A stretch of 64,000 nucleotides of DNA, from contig CAMVAJ010000001.1 in the NCBI GenBank assembly GCA_947165425.1, forward strand, positions 1-64,000, given 5' to 3'. Every line of letters begins with the position of its first letter. The stretch's first letter is position 1. This DNA is from an uncultured Clostridia bacterium. Its GTDB lineage: Bacteria > Bacillota > Clostridia > Christensenellales > Aristaeellaceae. The notes under the pieces are model-generated. The model searched no databases. It worked only from the letters and a program-made list of their open reading frames with translations, and was not told where the DNA came from. Of the stretch, positions 54,592 through 63,399 are shown piece after piece. The position numbers and the translations under genes are program-made.

Positions 54592-55704
54592 TTACTTGGT
54601 CTCGGCGGCTTCCCTGGCGGCCTTCGCGGCCTTGGCGGCGTCGATCTTGGCCTGCATCTCCGGCGTGATCACGGGCTTGGCCGGAGGGGCTTCCTTGACG
54701 GCGGCCTTGGGATCGCGCGCCTTGTCGCGAACCTTCATGGTGATGCACTTCTTGGGGCATTTCTCAGCACACGCGCCGCAGCCTGTGCAGGCGTCGTTGA
54801 TCTTATGAACCTGCTTCAGATCGCCGACAATCGCGCCAAACTGGCAGGTGCGCTTGCAGGCGCCGCAGCCGATGCACGCGTTGGGATCAATCTCCGCCAC
54901 AAGCCGCTTGTCCCACTCCGCGCACATGGCGCCGGTGGGGCAGACCTCGGCGCAGACCATGCAGTGGCGGCATTTGCTGTCATCGATGACAGGCAGATGG
55001 TTCACCATGGTGATCGCGCCGAATTTGCAGGACTTCATGCAGCGCTCGCAGCCGATGCAGCCGGCGGAGCAGAGCTGGGAGACAGCCACGCCCATGACGG
55101 GATTGCGGCAGCGCATATCGACGGGCTGATTGACCACGCGCATCTCCAGGACGCCGCGCGGGCAGGCGGAGACACACTGTCCGCAGGACTGGCATTTATC
55201 CTCGTCCACGACGGCGATCTTCTTGGCCTGATCGATATGGATCGCGTTGAAGTTGCAGACGCGCTCGCAGTTGCCCAGGCCGAGACAGGCATATTTGCAC
55301 GCCTTGTAGCCGTCCTGAATGATGGCGGCGGCATTGCAGTCCATGATGCCCTTGTAGTCAAACTTGACACGGCAACGGTCGGTTCCGCCCTGGCAGATCA
55401 CATGGGCCACTCTGCGCTCCTGGGTGTCGACAGAGACGCCCATGACTTTGCCGATTTTTGCGGCGACCTCCGCGCCGCCCACCGGGCAGGCAGAGACAGG
55501 GGCCTTGCCGGCGGCGATGGCGTCCGCGCAGCCGTCACAGCCGGGGTACCCGCAGCCGCCGCAGTTCGCGCCGGGCAGCGCCTCCCGCACCGCGTCGCGG
55601 GTGGGATTGACCGGCACGGCAAAGACCTTGGATACCCAGGTCAACAGGAGGCCAAAGGCGATTCCCATGCCGCCGAGGATCAGCACCGCATAGAGAATTT
55701 TCAT
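54592..55704 (-). CDS. rnfB: Rnf complex subunit B (iron-sulfur)
   Basis: 370 residues. One N-terminal membrane helix (about 3-23), the cluster motif CGGCGYPGCDGCADA near 48, then many Cys motifs: KYACLGLGNCERVC, CQSCGQCVSACP, CIGCERCMKSC, CRHCMVCAEVCP, CIGCGACKRTC and CTGCGACAEKCP. Takes electrons from ferredoxin. The last ~45 residues are Ala/Lys-rich and helical, an unusual tail. Long for RnfB, as in acetogenic Clostridia. ATG after AAGGAGG. Last gene of the operon. Confidence 0.95.
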   Translation of the reverse strand: MKILYAVLILGGMGIAFGLLLTWVSKVFAVPVNPTRDAVREALPGANCGGCGYPGCDGCADAIAAGKAPVSACPVGGAEVAAKIGKVMGVSVDTQERRVAHVICQGGTDRCRVKFDYKGIMDCNAAAIIQDGYKACKYACLGLGNCERVCNFNAIHIDQAKKIAVVDEDKCQSCGQCVSACPRGVLEMRVVNQPVDMRCRNPVMGVAVSQLCSAGCIGCERCMKSCKFGAITMVNHLPVIDDSKCRHCMVCAEVCPTGAMCAEWDKRLVAEIDPNACIGCGACKRTCQFGAIVGDLKQVHKINDACTGCGACAEKCPKKCITMKVRDKARDPKAAVKEAPPAKPVITPEMQAKIDAAKAAKAAREAAETK

Positions 55705-55716
55705 TTCACAGCCTCC

Positions 55717-56292
55717 TTAAATCAGTCCGCCAAAGCCCATGAAAGCAATGGCCATCAAGCCGGACATAATCAGCGCGCCGGGGAAGCCCTGCATCCACTT
55801 CGGCATGTTGGACAGCTCCATCCGCTCGCGGATGCCCGCGAGAATCAGGAGCGCCAGCGTGAAGCCCAGCGCAGAGCAGCAGCCGCACAGCGTGGCCTGC
55901 AGGAGGTTGTAGCCGTCAGTGATATTGTTGACCGCCACAGCCAGCACCACGCAGTTGGTGGTGATTAGGGGCAGATACACGCCGAGCGCCTGATACAGAG
56001 AGGGAGACAGCTTTTTGAGCGCGCTCTCCACAACCTGCACAAGCACCGCGATCACGAGAATGAAGGCAATGGTCTGCAGGTAGACCAGATTGAGCGGCTC
56101 GAGAATATAGTACTGCACAAGCCAGGTCACAAAGGACGCGATCGTGATGACGAACGTGACGGCAAGGCCCATGCCCAGGGCGGTGTCCACCTTTTTGGAG
56201 ACGCCCAGGAAGGGACAGATGCCGAAGAACTGGCACATCACATAGTTGTTGACAAGGATCTGCCCGATGATAATGACAAGCCAGGTACTCAT
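55717..56292 (-). CDS. rnfA: Rnf complex subunit A (membrane)
   Basis: 191 residues, six membrane helices. VNNYVMCQFFGICPFLGVSK and TTNCVVLAVAV hold the Cys residues that, in known Rnf/Nqr structures, bind a cluster within the membrane between RnfA and RnfE. ATG overlaps the rnfE stop (ATGA). Confidence 0.95.
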   Translation of the reverse strand: MSTWLVIIIGQILVNNYVMCQFFGICPFLGVSKKVDTALGMGLAVTFVITIASFVTWLVQYYILEPLNLVYLQTIAFILVIAVLVQVVESALKKLSPSLYQALGVYLPLITTNCVVLAVAVNNITDGYNLLQATLCGCCSALGFTLALLILAGIRERMELSNMPKWMQGFPGALIMSGLMAIAFMGFGGLI

Positions 56293-56924
56293 GCCAGCTT
56301 CTCCTCCTTTCGGGCAGAGGCGTATTTCTTGATCACATTGACCAGGATCATCATCAGGCCCAGCGTGATGAAGCCGCCGGGAACCTGATTCATGATCGCC
56401 ATCGGGAGATAACCCTCCGGCATGATCCGAAGGCCGAAGATGCTGCCGGAGCCGAACAGCTCGCGGACCATGGAGAGCAGCGTGATGGAGCAGGTGAAGC
56501 CCAGTCCCATGCCCAAACCGTCCGCGATGGAGAGCAGCGGCGGATTCTTCGCGGCGAAGGATTCCGCGCGGGCGAAGATGATGCAGTTGACCACAATCAG
56601 CTGGATATAGGTGCCGAGCACGGCCCGCAGCTCCGGCAGGAAGGCCTGCATGAACAGGTCGATCATCGTCACGAAGGAGGCGATCACGACGATATAGGCC
56701 GGAATACGCACTTTATCGGGGATGATGTTGCGTAGCAGCGAGATGAACAGGTTGGAGCACACCAGCACGAAGGTGGTCGCCAGACCCATGGAGACGCCGT
56801 TCATCGCGGCGGTGGTCACGCCCAGCGTCGGGCACATGCCGAGCATCAGCGTAAAGGTCGGGTTCTCCGTAATCAGACCGTTGAGAAATACAGAGATAAA
56901 GCTTGATTTCTTTTGATCAGCCAT
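56289..56924 (-). CDS. rnfE: Rnf complex subunit E (membrane)
   Basis: 211 residues, six helices, homologous to RnfA. ENPTFTLMLGMCPTLGVTT and VVNCIIFARAE hold the paired Cys. Starts 8 nt inside the end of rnfD, after GGAGGTG, so nothing separates them. Confidence 0.95.
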   Translation of the reverse strand: MADQKKSSFISVFLNGLITENPTFTLMLGMCPTLGVTTAAMNGVSMGLATTFVLVCSNLFISLLRNIIPDKVRIPAYIVVIASFVTMIDLFMQAFLPELRAVLGTYIQLIVVNCIIFARAESFAAKNPPLLSIADGLGMGLGFTCSITLLSMVRELFGSGSIFGLRIMPEGYLPMAIMNQVPGGFITLGLMMILVNVIKKYASARKEEKLA

Positions 56925-57861
56925 GCTGCTTCACCTCCCCGAAGTATTTGGGTGCGGTATACCGGTCGATCAGGGGGGTCAGAATATTCATGAACAGGAT
57001 GGAGAAGGAGCATCCCTCCGGATAGTTGGCATAGGCGCGGATGATGAAGAGAATCAGGCCGCAGCCGACACCGAAAATGACCCGGCCGAGATTGGACTGG
57101 GGTGAAGTCGCGTAGTCCGTCGCCATGAAAATGGCGCCCAGCATCAGGCTGCCCGCAAAGATCTCCTTGACGGCATAGTCGAAGTTGAAGCCGGAGGTCA
57201 GCAGGAAGAGCAGGAAGGCCGAGCCGATGAAGCAGGCGGGGATCTTCCAGTCCAGCACGTCGCGCGCGATCAGGAAGATGCCGCCGGCGAGGATCGCGAG
57301 CTTGCAGGTTTCGCCGAGCACGCCGGGGCAGTTGCCGATCATCAGATCCACCAGAGAGACGCTGGCGGAATCCGTGGCAAGCACGGCGAGCGGGGTCGCG
57401 GCGGATACGGTATCGGCCATATAGCGGGTGATGGGATAGGTGCCCATGAGGCCGCCCCAGGAGACAAAGAGCACGGCGCGGGCGGTCAGTGCGGGATTCA
57501 TGAAGTTGGAGCCAATGCCGCCAAACAGCATTTTGACCAGAACGATGGCGATGATGCCGCCGATGATTGGGATCCAGAGCGGGACGGTGGAGGGGAGATT
57601 GTAGGCCAGCAGCAGGCCGGTGACCACGGCGCTCCAGTCCCCGATTGTTACTCGCTGATTCATCATCTTCTCATAAACCAGCTCGGCGAGGACGCAGGTC
57701 ACGACGGAGATCGCGATGATCGCCGCCGCGCGGGCGCCGAAATAGACGATGCCGGCGATGCCTGCGGGCGCGAGCGCGATGCAGACATCCTGCATGATCT
57801 TCTGGGTCGTCTTCCTGCTCCGGATGTGGGGGCAGGAGGTAATGGCGAGATTCTTTTGCAT
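56917..57861 (-). CDS. rnfD: Rnf complex subunit D (membrane flavoprotein)
   Basis: 314 residues, about nine or ten membrane segments. TVSAATPLAVLAT (151-163) is the FMN-attachment region; known RnfD/NqrB members have [S/D]GATxL with FMN on the Thr, here SAATPL (Thr156), with Ala in the Gly position. NPALTARAVLF and the C-terminal YANYPEGCSFSILFMN are typical. Overlaps rnfE by 8 nt; in the standard order rnfG follows, but it is missing here. ATG after AAAGGAGG. Confidence 0.94.
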   Translation of the reverse strand: MQKNLAITSCPHIRSRKTTQKIMQDVCIALAPAGIAGIVYFGARAAAIIAISVVTCVLAELVYEKMMNQRVTIGDWSAVVTGLLLAYNLPSTVPLWIPIIGGIIAIVLVKMLFGGIGSNFMNPALTARAVLFVSWGGLMGTYPITRYMADTVSAATPLAVLATDSASVSLVDLMIGNCPGVLGETCKLAILAGGIFLIARDVLDWKIPACFIGSAFLLFLLTSGFNFDYAVKEIFAGSLMLGAIFMATDYATSPQSNLGRVIFGVGCGLILFIIRAYANYPEGCSFSILFMNILTPLIDRYTAPKYFGEVKQHG

Positions 57862-57865
57862 TTCC

Positions 57866-59266
57866 TTATGCCTCCTTTCCGGCCTGGCCGCCCTGCTGCG
57901 CTTTGGCCTCGGCCGCGGCCTTTTCGGCGGCCTCGCGCTCCTTGACCTTCTTGCGGCGGATGTTCACGATGCGCTTGCCGGAGCGGAAGGACTGGGTCAG
58001 CAGGCGTTTGGCGGGGCAGACATAGGTGCAGGCGCCGCACTCGATGCAGGAGAGCACGCCGATGCGGTCGAGCTCGTCAAAGTTCTCCACGCGGATCAGC
58101 CGGTCCATCTGCGCGGGCTGCAAATGCATGGGGCAGGCTCGCATGCAGCGGCCGCAGCGAATGCAGGCGCTCTCATCCACGTCGATGGCGGACTTGTCCA
58201 GCGCGAGGATCCCGCTGCAGCCCTTCGTGATCGGGATGTCGATGTTGACAAACGCGGTGCCCATCATCGGACCGCCGGAGATCAGGGTGCGCACATGGGG
58301 CTGCGTGCCGCCGCAGGCGTTGATCAGCGAGCGGACCGGCGTGCCGATGCGCACCAGATAATTGCCGGGATTGTTCATCAGCCCGCCGGCGGTGGTGACG
58401 CGCTGAATCAGCGGTATGCCCTTCCGGACGGCCTCGTCAATCGCGAAGACGGTGCCGACGTTCAGCACTACGCAGCCCGCGTCGATGGGCAGCCCGCCGC
58501 CGGGGATCACCCGCTTGGTCAGCGCATAAACCAGCTGCTTTTCACCGCCCTGCGGATAGCGCACGGGGAGCGAAACCACCTTGATGCCCTCCACGTTGGC
58601 GGCGGCGGCACGGAGGGCTTCAATCGCGTCCGCTTTGTTGTTTTCAACGCCAATCAGGGTCTCATGGACGCCGAAGGCATTCATTAAAAGACGAATCCCG
58701 TCAATAATCTGGGTCGGCTTCTCGAGCATCAGACGGTGATCCGCCGTTAAATAGGGCTCGCACTCCGCACCGTTGACCACAAAAAACTCGAGATGCTTAT
58801 CGGGCGCGATGGTCAGCTTGACGGGGGTGGGGAAGGTCGCGCCGCCCATGCCGACAATGCCGGCCTCTCGGACAATCTGAACCATCTCGGCGGCGGTCAG
58901 CGTCTCGGGATGCTCCGCGGGATGCAGCGGCACCCATTCGTCCTTATAGTCGTTCTCGATCACGACGCAGGGCACTTCATAGCCGCCGAAATTATAGCAG
59001 GTTCCGATCTCGGTCACCGTGCCGGACACGGAGGCGTGCACCGCCGCGGAGACAAAGGACGCGGGTTCGCCGATCTTCTGCCCCATCAGGACATGGTCGC
59101 CCTTCTGAACAAGGGGCCTGGCGGGCGCGCCGGTGTGCTGGGAGAGCGGTATGGTGAGCCGCTGGGGCGCGGGCAGGGGAACAATCGGGTTGGACTGATT
59201 GACGCTTTTGCCGCCCTTGCCTTCATGCGGATGTACGCCGCCCGGGAATAAACGTTTGCCAAACAC
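57866..59266 (-). CDS. rnfC: Rnf complex subunit C (NADH/ferredoxin module)
   Basis: 466 residues. GIVGMGGATFPTPVKL (the NADH/FMN region), NGAECEPYLTADHR, and two cluster motifs, CIRCGRCMRACPMHL and CIECGACTYVCPAKR (about 370 and 410). Shorter than proteobacterial RnfC, lacking its C-terminal repeats, like other Clostridia. Starts with GTG after GAGGGGGAG. First gene of rnfCDEAB. Its Ala/Glu-rich C-terminal tail resembles that of RnfB. Confidence 0.95.
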   Translation of the reverse strand: MFGKRLFPGGVHPHEGKGGKSVNQSNPIVPLPAPQRLTIPLSQHTGAPARPLVQKGDHVLMGQKIGEPASFVSAAVHASVSGTVTEIGTCYNFGGYEVPCVVIENDYKDEWVPLHPAEHPETLTAAEMVQIVREAGIVGMGGATFPTPVKLTIAPDKHLEFFVVNGAECEPYLTADHRLMLEKPTQIIDGIRLLMNAFGVHETLIGVENNKADAIEALRAAAANVEGIKVVSLPVRYPQGGEKQLVYALTKRVIPGGGLPIDAGCVVLNVGTVFAIDEAVRKGIPLIQRVTTAGGLMNNPGNYLVRIGTPVRSLINACGGTQPHVRTLISGGPMMGTAFVNIDIPITKGCSGILALDKSAIDVDESACIRCGRCMRACPMHLQPAQMDRLIRVENFDELDRIGVLSCIECGACTYVCPAKRLLTQSFRSGKRIVNIRRKKVKEREAAEKAAAEAKAQQGGQAGKEA

Positions 59267-59331
59267 GGGAAAAAACTCCCCCTCTCAAAGAATCAGGGAC
59301 AAAGCCCTCAGGGATTTCTTACGATAGCGAA

Positions 59332-59360
59332 AGTATACCACAACTTTCATAACCGTGCAA
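59332..59360 (-). promoter_or_regulatory. Promoter of the rnf operon
   Basis: TTGCAC (59355-59360), 17-bp spacer, TATACT (59332-59337) on the minus strand. Confidence 0.75.
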
Positions 59361-59464
59361 GCCATTCATCGCGGAATAATCGGCCTGCTTAAAACCGCCG
59401 CCGTGAATCCGGGAAGGGTTCGGCATGCCGTCATGAGCTCAAAACGCCCGCCCAATAATACCTG

Positions 59465-59493
59465 TTGCGCTTTGCGACGATTTCTAGTATAAT
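59465..59493 (+). promoter_or_regulatory. Promoter of the HU gene
   Basis: TTGCGC (59465-59470), 17-bp spacer, TATAAT (59488-59493). Divergent from the rnf promoter, about 105 bp away. Confidence 0.8.
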
Positions 59494-59554
59494 AAGGGCA
59501 CGGTGATAAACCGATGAGATTTATATTTCCCGTCAGGGAGAAAGGAAGCGCAGC

Positions 59555-59848
59555 ATGAACAGACAGGAACTGATTGAGAAGGTTTCCTCCAAGGCTGAAA
59601 TCACCAAGGTCGAGGCAGCCAAAGTGGTAGGCGCGACGCTGGACAGCATTATCGAAGGTCTGGAAGCAGACGGCAAGGTTGTGCTGGTAGGCTTTGGCAG
59701 CTTTGAGGTCCGCACCCGTACCGCGCGCGAAGGCCGCAATCCCCGCACCGGTCAGAAGATCAAGATCGCGGCCAGCCGTACGCCCGCTTTCAAGCCTGGC
59801 AAGGCGATGAAGGACGCCGTGAACAAAACCAAGAAAAAGAGCAAGTAA
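59555..59848 (+). CDS. hup: DNA-binding protein HU
   Basis: 97 residues. MNRQELIEKVSSKAEITK then VGFGSFEVRTRTAREGRNPR and the Lys-rich C-terminus, the beta-arm DNA-binding signature. Histone-like protein that bends and compacts DNA. Single gene between its promoter and a terminator. Confidence 0.97.
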   Translation: MNRQELIEKVSSKAEITKVEAAKVVGATLDSIIEGLEADGKVVLVGFGSFEVRTRTAREGRNPRTGQKIKIAASRTPAFKPGKAMKDAVNKTKKKSK

Positions 59849-59867
59849 TCCAATTTTTCGGTGTAAC

Positions 59868-59896
59868 AAAAGCGGAGCCTGAATGGTTCCGCTTTT
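59868..59896. terminator. Terminator between HU and gltA-type genes
   Basis: AAAAGCGGA (59868-59876) pairs with TCCGCTTTT (59888-59896), with CC/GG inside. It serves both directions. Confidence 0.8.
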
Positions 59897-59918
59897 GCGA
59901 TGGGGCACAGGAATCGAT

Positions 59919-61313
59919 TTAGTTTGCTTTCCCGGAAAGCTGTTCGTCGATGGCGGCGGCGGCCGTTTTGCCCGCGCCCATCGCGAGGATGACGGTGGCA
60001 GCCCCTGTGACCGCGTCGCCTCCCGCGTAGACATGCTCGCGGCTGGTGAGCCCGGTGGCCTCGTTGACCACGATTCCGCCCCAGCGCTGGGTTTCCAGAC
60101 CGGAGGTGGTGGACTTGATCAGGGGGTTGGGGCTGGTGCCCAGGGCCATGATCACACAGTCCATCGGCATATCCTCCTCGCTCCCCTCGACGGGGACCGG
60201 GCGGCGGCGGCCGCTGGCGTCCGGCTCGCCCAAGGCCATATGCTGGACGCGGATGCTCTTGACCCAGCCCTGCTCGTCGCCCTCGATGGCCACAGGATTG
60301 GTCAGGAAGCAGAACTGGATGCCCTCCTCCATCGCGTGCTCGACCTCCTCGCGGCGGGCGGGAATCTCGGCCTCCGTGCGGCGATAGACGACGGTTACCT
60401 TTGCGCCGAGGCGCAGCGCGCAGCGCGCGGCGTCCATGGCGACGTTGCCGCCGCCGACCACGGCCACCGCCTTGCCGTGCTGGATCGGGGTTGCGGCGTC
60501 GGGCTGATAGGCCTTCATCAGATTGATACGGGTGAGGAACTCGTTGGCTGAGTAGACGCCCTTGAGGTTTTCGCCGGGGATGTTCATGAACTTGGGCAGA
60601 CCGGCCCCGGAGCCGATGAAGACGGCCTCGAAACCGCCCTCGCTCAGCAGCTCGTCGATGGTCAGGGTCCGGCCGATGACCACGTTGGTCTCCACCTTGA
60701 CGCCCAGCGCCTTCAGGCCTTCGATCTCCTTCCGGACGATCTCCTTGGGCAGACGGAACTCCGGAATGCCGTAGACCAGCACGCCGCCGGCGAGGTGCAG
60801 CGCCTCATAGACGGTGACCTCATAGCCTTTTTTCGCGAGATCGCCGGCGCAGGTGAGCCCCGACGGGCCGGAGCCGATGACCGCGACGCGGTGGCCGTTG
60901 GAGGCGGGACGCGCGGCGGCTTCCGTCTGATGGAGGTTGTGCCAGTCGGCGACAAAGCGCTCCAGCCGTCCGATCCCCACAGGTTCGCCCTTTTTGCCGC
61001 GGATGCACTTGCCCTCGCACTGGCTCTCCTGCGGACACACGCGGCCGCAGACGGCGGGCAGGGAGGACGAGAGGCTGATCACCTGGTAAGCGCCCTCGTA
61101 GTCCTTCTCGACCACGCGGTGGATGAAGGAGGGAATATCGATTTTGACGGGACAGCCCTCCACACAGAACTTCTGCTTGCAGTTGAGGCAGCGCTGCGCC
61201 TCGTCCAGCGCCATCTCCTCGGTATAGCCGAGCGCAACTTCCTGAAAGTTGGTGGCGCGAACCTGCGCGTTCTGGGAAGGCATGGGGTTTTTGGTCAGCC
61301 GCATATTCGGCAT
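59919..61313 (-). CDS. gltA: GltA-type NADPH oxidoreductase (glutamate synthase small subunit / NfnB-like)
   Basis: 464 residues. An N-terminal region with two cluster motifs (CLNCKQKFCVEGCPV and CGRVCPQESQCEGKC), the FAD loop VAVIGSGPSGLTCAGDLA and the NADPH loop VAVVGGGNVAMDAARCAL, ending in GGDAVTGAATVILAMGAG. In many Clostridia this subunit pairs with a FAD/NAD-binding partner (NfnA type) for electron bifurcation; none is adjacent here, and the large glutamate synthase subunit is not in the window. ATG at 61313 follows AAGGAGG. Confidence 0.93.
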   Translation of the reverse strand: MPNMRLTKNPMPSQNAQVRATNFQEVALGYTEEMALDEAQRCLNCKQKFCVEGCPVKIDIPSFIHRVVEKDYEGAYQVISLSSSLPAVCGRVCPQESQCEGKCIRGKKGEPVGIGRLERFVADWHNLHQTEAAARPASNGHRVAVIGSGPSGLTCAGDLAKKGYEVTVYEALHLAGGVLVYGIPEFRLPKEIVRKEIEGLKALGVKVETNVVIGRTLTIDELLSEGGFEAVFIGSGAGLPKFMNIPGENLKGVYSANEFLTRINLMKAYQPDAATPIQHGKAVAVVGGGNVAMDAARCALRLGAKVTVVYRRTEAEIPARREEVEHAMEEGIQFCFLTNPVAIEGDEQGWVKSIRVQHMALGEPDASGRRRPVPVEGSEEDMPMDCVIMALGTSPNPLIKSTTSGLETQRWGGIVVNEATGLTSREHVYAGGDAVTGAATVILAMGAGKTAAAAIDEQLSGKAN

Positions 61314-61355
61314 GGTGATTCCTCCTTCAGTCTCCAAAGCGGATGTTTCCGCCTC

Positions 61356-61361
61356 ATTATA
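61356..61361 (-). promoter_or_regulatory. Possible -10 box for the gltA-type gene
   Basis: TATAAT on the minus strand, about 43 nt before the start; no good -35 box at 16-18 bp, so it may be activator-dependent. Confidence 0.4.
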
Positions 61362-61429
61362 CACCATTCGATCACAAAATCCATGTTTTTCTCTTGTATT
61401 CCATTTCGGATGCTTCCTTCTGAAAATGA

Positions 61430-61458
61430 TTGACTTTACAATTTACAAATGTTACACT
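61430..61458 (+). promoter_or_regulatory. surE promoter
   Basis: TTGACT (61430-61435), 17-bp spacer, TACACT (61453-61458). The leader is about 90 nt. Confidence 0.75.
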
Positions 61459-61552
61459 TGAGCCGTGCCAGCGATCGCGGACAGCGAACGACAAGGCCAA
61501 TCCCACAATGCATGCCACGGCATGAGATTGACAGACAGGAACGGAGAAAAAG

Positions 61553-62323
61553 ATGCATTTCTTACTGGTCAATGACGACGGCTTCGACAGCCCCGAACTG
61601 CGGATGCTGTGCGGCGCGGCCGCGCGGCGGGGACACCGAGTGACGGTGGCCGCGCCCGAAACCCAGCAGAGCGGCAAATCCCACAGCTTTACCGTCTTTG
61701 AGCCGTTGCTGGCGCAGGAGGCGGAGATGCCCGGCGCGGCGTGCGCCTGGCGGATTGCCGGAACGCCGGTGGACTGCACCCGGATCGGGCTGATGGCGCT
61801 GGCGAAGGAGCCGGTGGATCTGGTTATCAGCGGTATCAACCAGGGGTACAATATCGGGCTGGCGACCTATGTGTCGGGCACCGTTGGCGCGGCGAGAGAG
61901 GCGGCGTTTGCGGCCCCAAAGGGGCGCGCGCTGGCGGTCTCCATGGAGCCGCATACCCCCGAGGATATGCGCCTGTTTTTGGCGGATTACGCCATACTGA
62001 CCGCTGAAAAGCTGGTGAGCGCGGAGGTCCCGCCGCAGAGCGTGTGCAACCTGAACGCGCCCTGCTGTTCGCTGGCCGAGTTGCGCGGCGTAAAGGTCTG
62101 TCCGATCAGCAAACTGATGTATAAGGATGGATATGTGCGCTATGACGGACCGCGCGGGCAGGTCTCTTTCTGGCTGGAGCCGATGGCCCAGGAGTGGGAG
62201 CGGGAGGAGGGAACCGATCTGGCGTTGCTGCTGGACAACTGGATGACCGTCACCTTCCTTGCACCGGACCCGATCGTGCAGGACGCCTATGCCGGTTTTC
62301 CCGTGCCGATCGCTTTGCCGTAA
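61553..62323 (+). CDS. surE: 5'-nucleotidase SurE
   Basis: 256 residues. NDDG at 7-10 (metal-binding Asp pair), APETQQSGKSHS near 34 (Ser) and SGINQGYNIG near 93 (Asn) mark the SurE active site. The loop after NDDG reads FDSPEL where most members have AxG, a small change. Removes phosphate from nucleotides. The ATG follows GGAG. Confidence 0.94.
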   Translation: MHFLLVNDDGFDSPELRMLCGAAARRGHRVTVAAPETQQSGKSHSFTVFEPLLAQEAEMPGAACAWRIAGTPVDCTRIGLMALAKEPVDLVISGINQGYNIGLATYVSGTVGAAREAAFAAPKGRALAVSMEPHTPEDMRLFLADYAILTAEKLVSAEVPPQSVCNLNAPCCSLAELRGVKVCPISKLMYKDGYVRYDGPRGQVSFWLEPMAQEWEREEGTDLALLLDNWMTVTFLAPDPIVQDAYAGFPVPIALP

Positions 62324-62358
62324 CCGACGAGAGACCGTAGTGAAAAGGCAGAAAACAA

Positions 62359-62387
62359 TTGCAAAAACAAGCCCTTTCGCTTATAAT
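62359..62387 (+). promoter_or_regulatory. psuG promoter
   Basis: TTGCAA (62359-62364), 17-bp spacer, TATAAT (62382-62387). Confidence 0.8.
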
Positions 62388-62470
62388 AACCGGGCGGTTT
62401 CGGCCTGCCGCGATCTACTGCGCAGGAGCAGCTGAGCCGTATCAAAACACACGGAGGAGCAGAGATCATC

Positions 62471-63391
62471 ATGAATCTGGGGAAGTACCTGTCCATATCT
62501 CAAGAGGTTCAGGAGGCGCTGGCGGCGGGAAAGCCGGTGGTGGCGCTTGAGTCTACGATCATCTCCCACGGCATGCCGTACCCCAAAAACGTCGAGACGG
62601 CGCTCAATGTGGAGCGCATCATCCGCGAGCACGGCGCCGTCCCGGCGACGATCGCGATTATCAAAGGCAAAATCACGGTGGGCTGCTCCCATGAGGAGAT
62701 TGAGTACCTCGGGAAGCGCGGACTGGATGTGCCCAAGGCCAGCCGCCGCGACCTGCCGGTGCTCCTGGCCCGGGGCGAGGACGGCGCGACAACGGTCACC
62801 ACAACCATGATCGGCGCGAGCCTTGCGGGGATCCGGGTCTTTGCCACCGGCGGAATCGGAGGCGTCCACCGCGGCGCGGAGACCACGATGGATATCTCCG
62901 CCGACCTGGAGGAGCTGGCCCAGACGCCGGTGATGGTGGTCTGCGCCGGCTGCAAATCGATTCTCGATATCGGACTGACCCTCGAGTATCTTGAGACGAA
63001 GGGCGTCCCGGTGCTCGGCTATCAGACCAAGGAAATGCCGGCTTTCTACACCACCCACTCCGGACATCAGGTGGATTACGCGGTCGAGGACGCCGAGGAG
63101 GCTGCCCGCATCTTCAAGGCCAAGCTGGACTGTGATCTGAAGGGCGGCATTCTGATGACCAACCCGATCCCGCCGCAGTATGCGATGGATCTGGACTATA
63201 TCAACGAGAACATCGACAAGGCGCTGCGCGAATGCGAGGAGCGCGGCATCAAGGGCAAGGCGATCACCCCCTTCCTGCTGGACAAGATCCAGAAGCTGAC
63301 CGGCGGCGCGAGCCTGGAGGCCAACATTCAGCTGGTCTATCACAATGCGGCCCTTGGCGCGGAGATTGCCAAGGCGATGGCGCGGAACTAA
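62471..63391 (+). CDS. psuG: Pseudouridine-5'-phosphate glycosidase
   Basis: 306 residues. [16 protein letters not shown] opens the fold; [14 protein letters not shown] and [20 protein letters not shown] follow; [13 protein letters not shown] and [13 protein letters not shown] end it. Splits pseudouridine 5'-phosphate to uracil and ribose 5-phosphate, with Mn2+. The partner kinase psuK is not beside it. ATG after GGAGCAG. Confidence 0.95.
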   Translation: MNLGKYLSISQEVQEALAAGKPVVALESTIISHGMPYPKNVETALNVERIIREHGAVPATIAIIKGKITVGCSHEEIEYLGKRGLDVPKASRRDLPVLLARGEDGATTVTTTMIGASLAGIRVFATGGIGGVHRGAETTMDISADLEELAQTPVMVVCAGCKSILDIGLTLEYLETKGVPVLGYQTKEMPAFYTTHSGHQVDYAVEDAEEAARIFKAKLDCDLKGGILMTNPIPPQYAMDLDYINENIDKALRECEERGIKGKAITPFLLDKIQKLTGGASLEANIQLVYHNAALGAEIAKAMARN

Positions 63392-63399
63392 GGAGAAGC

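Noticed and set aside
61436..61460. TTTACAATTTACAAATG as a possible regulator site at surE
   Set aside because: It is A/T-rich spacer and -10 sequence; the partial repeats are too short to support an operator.
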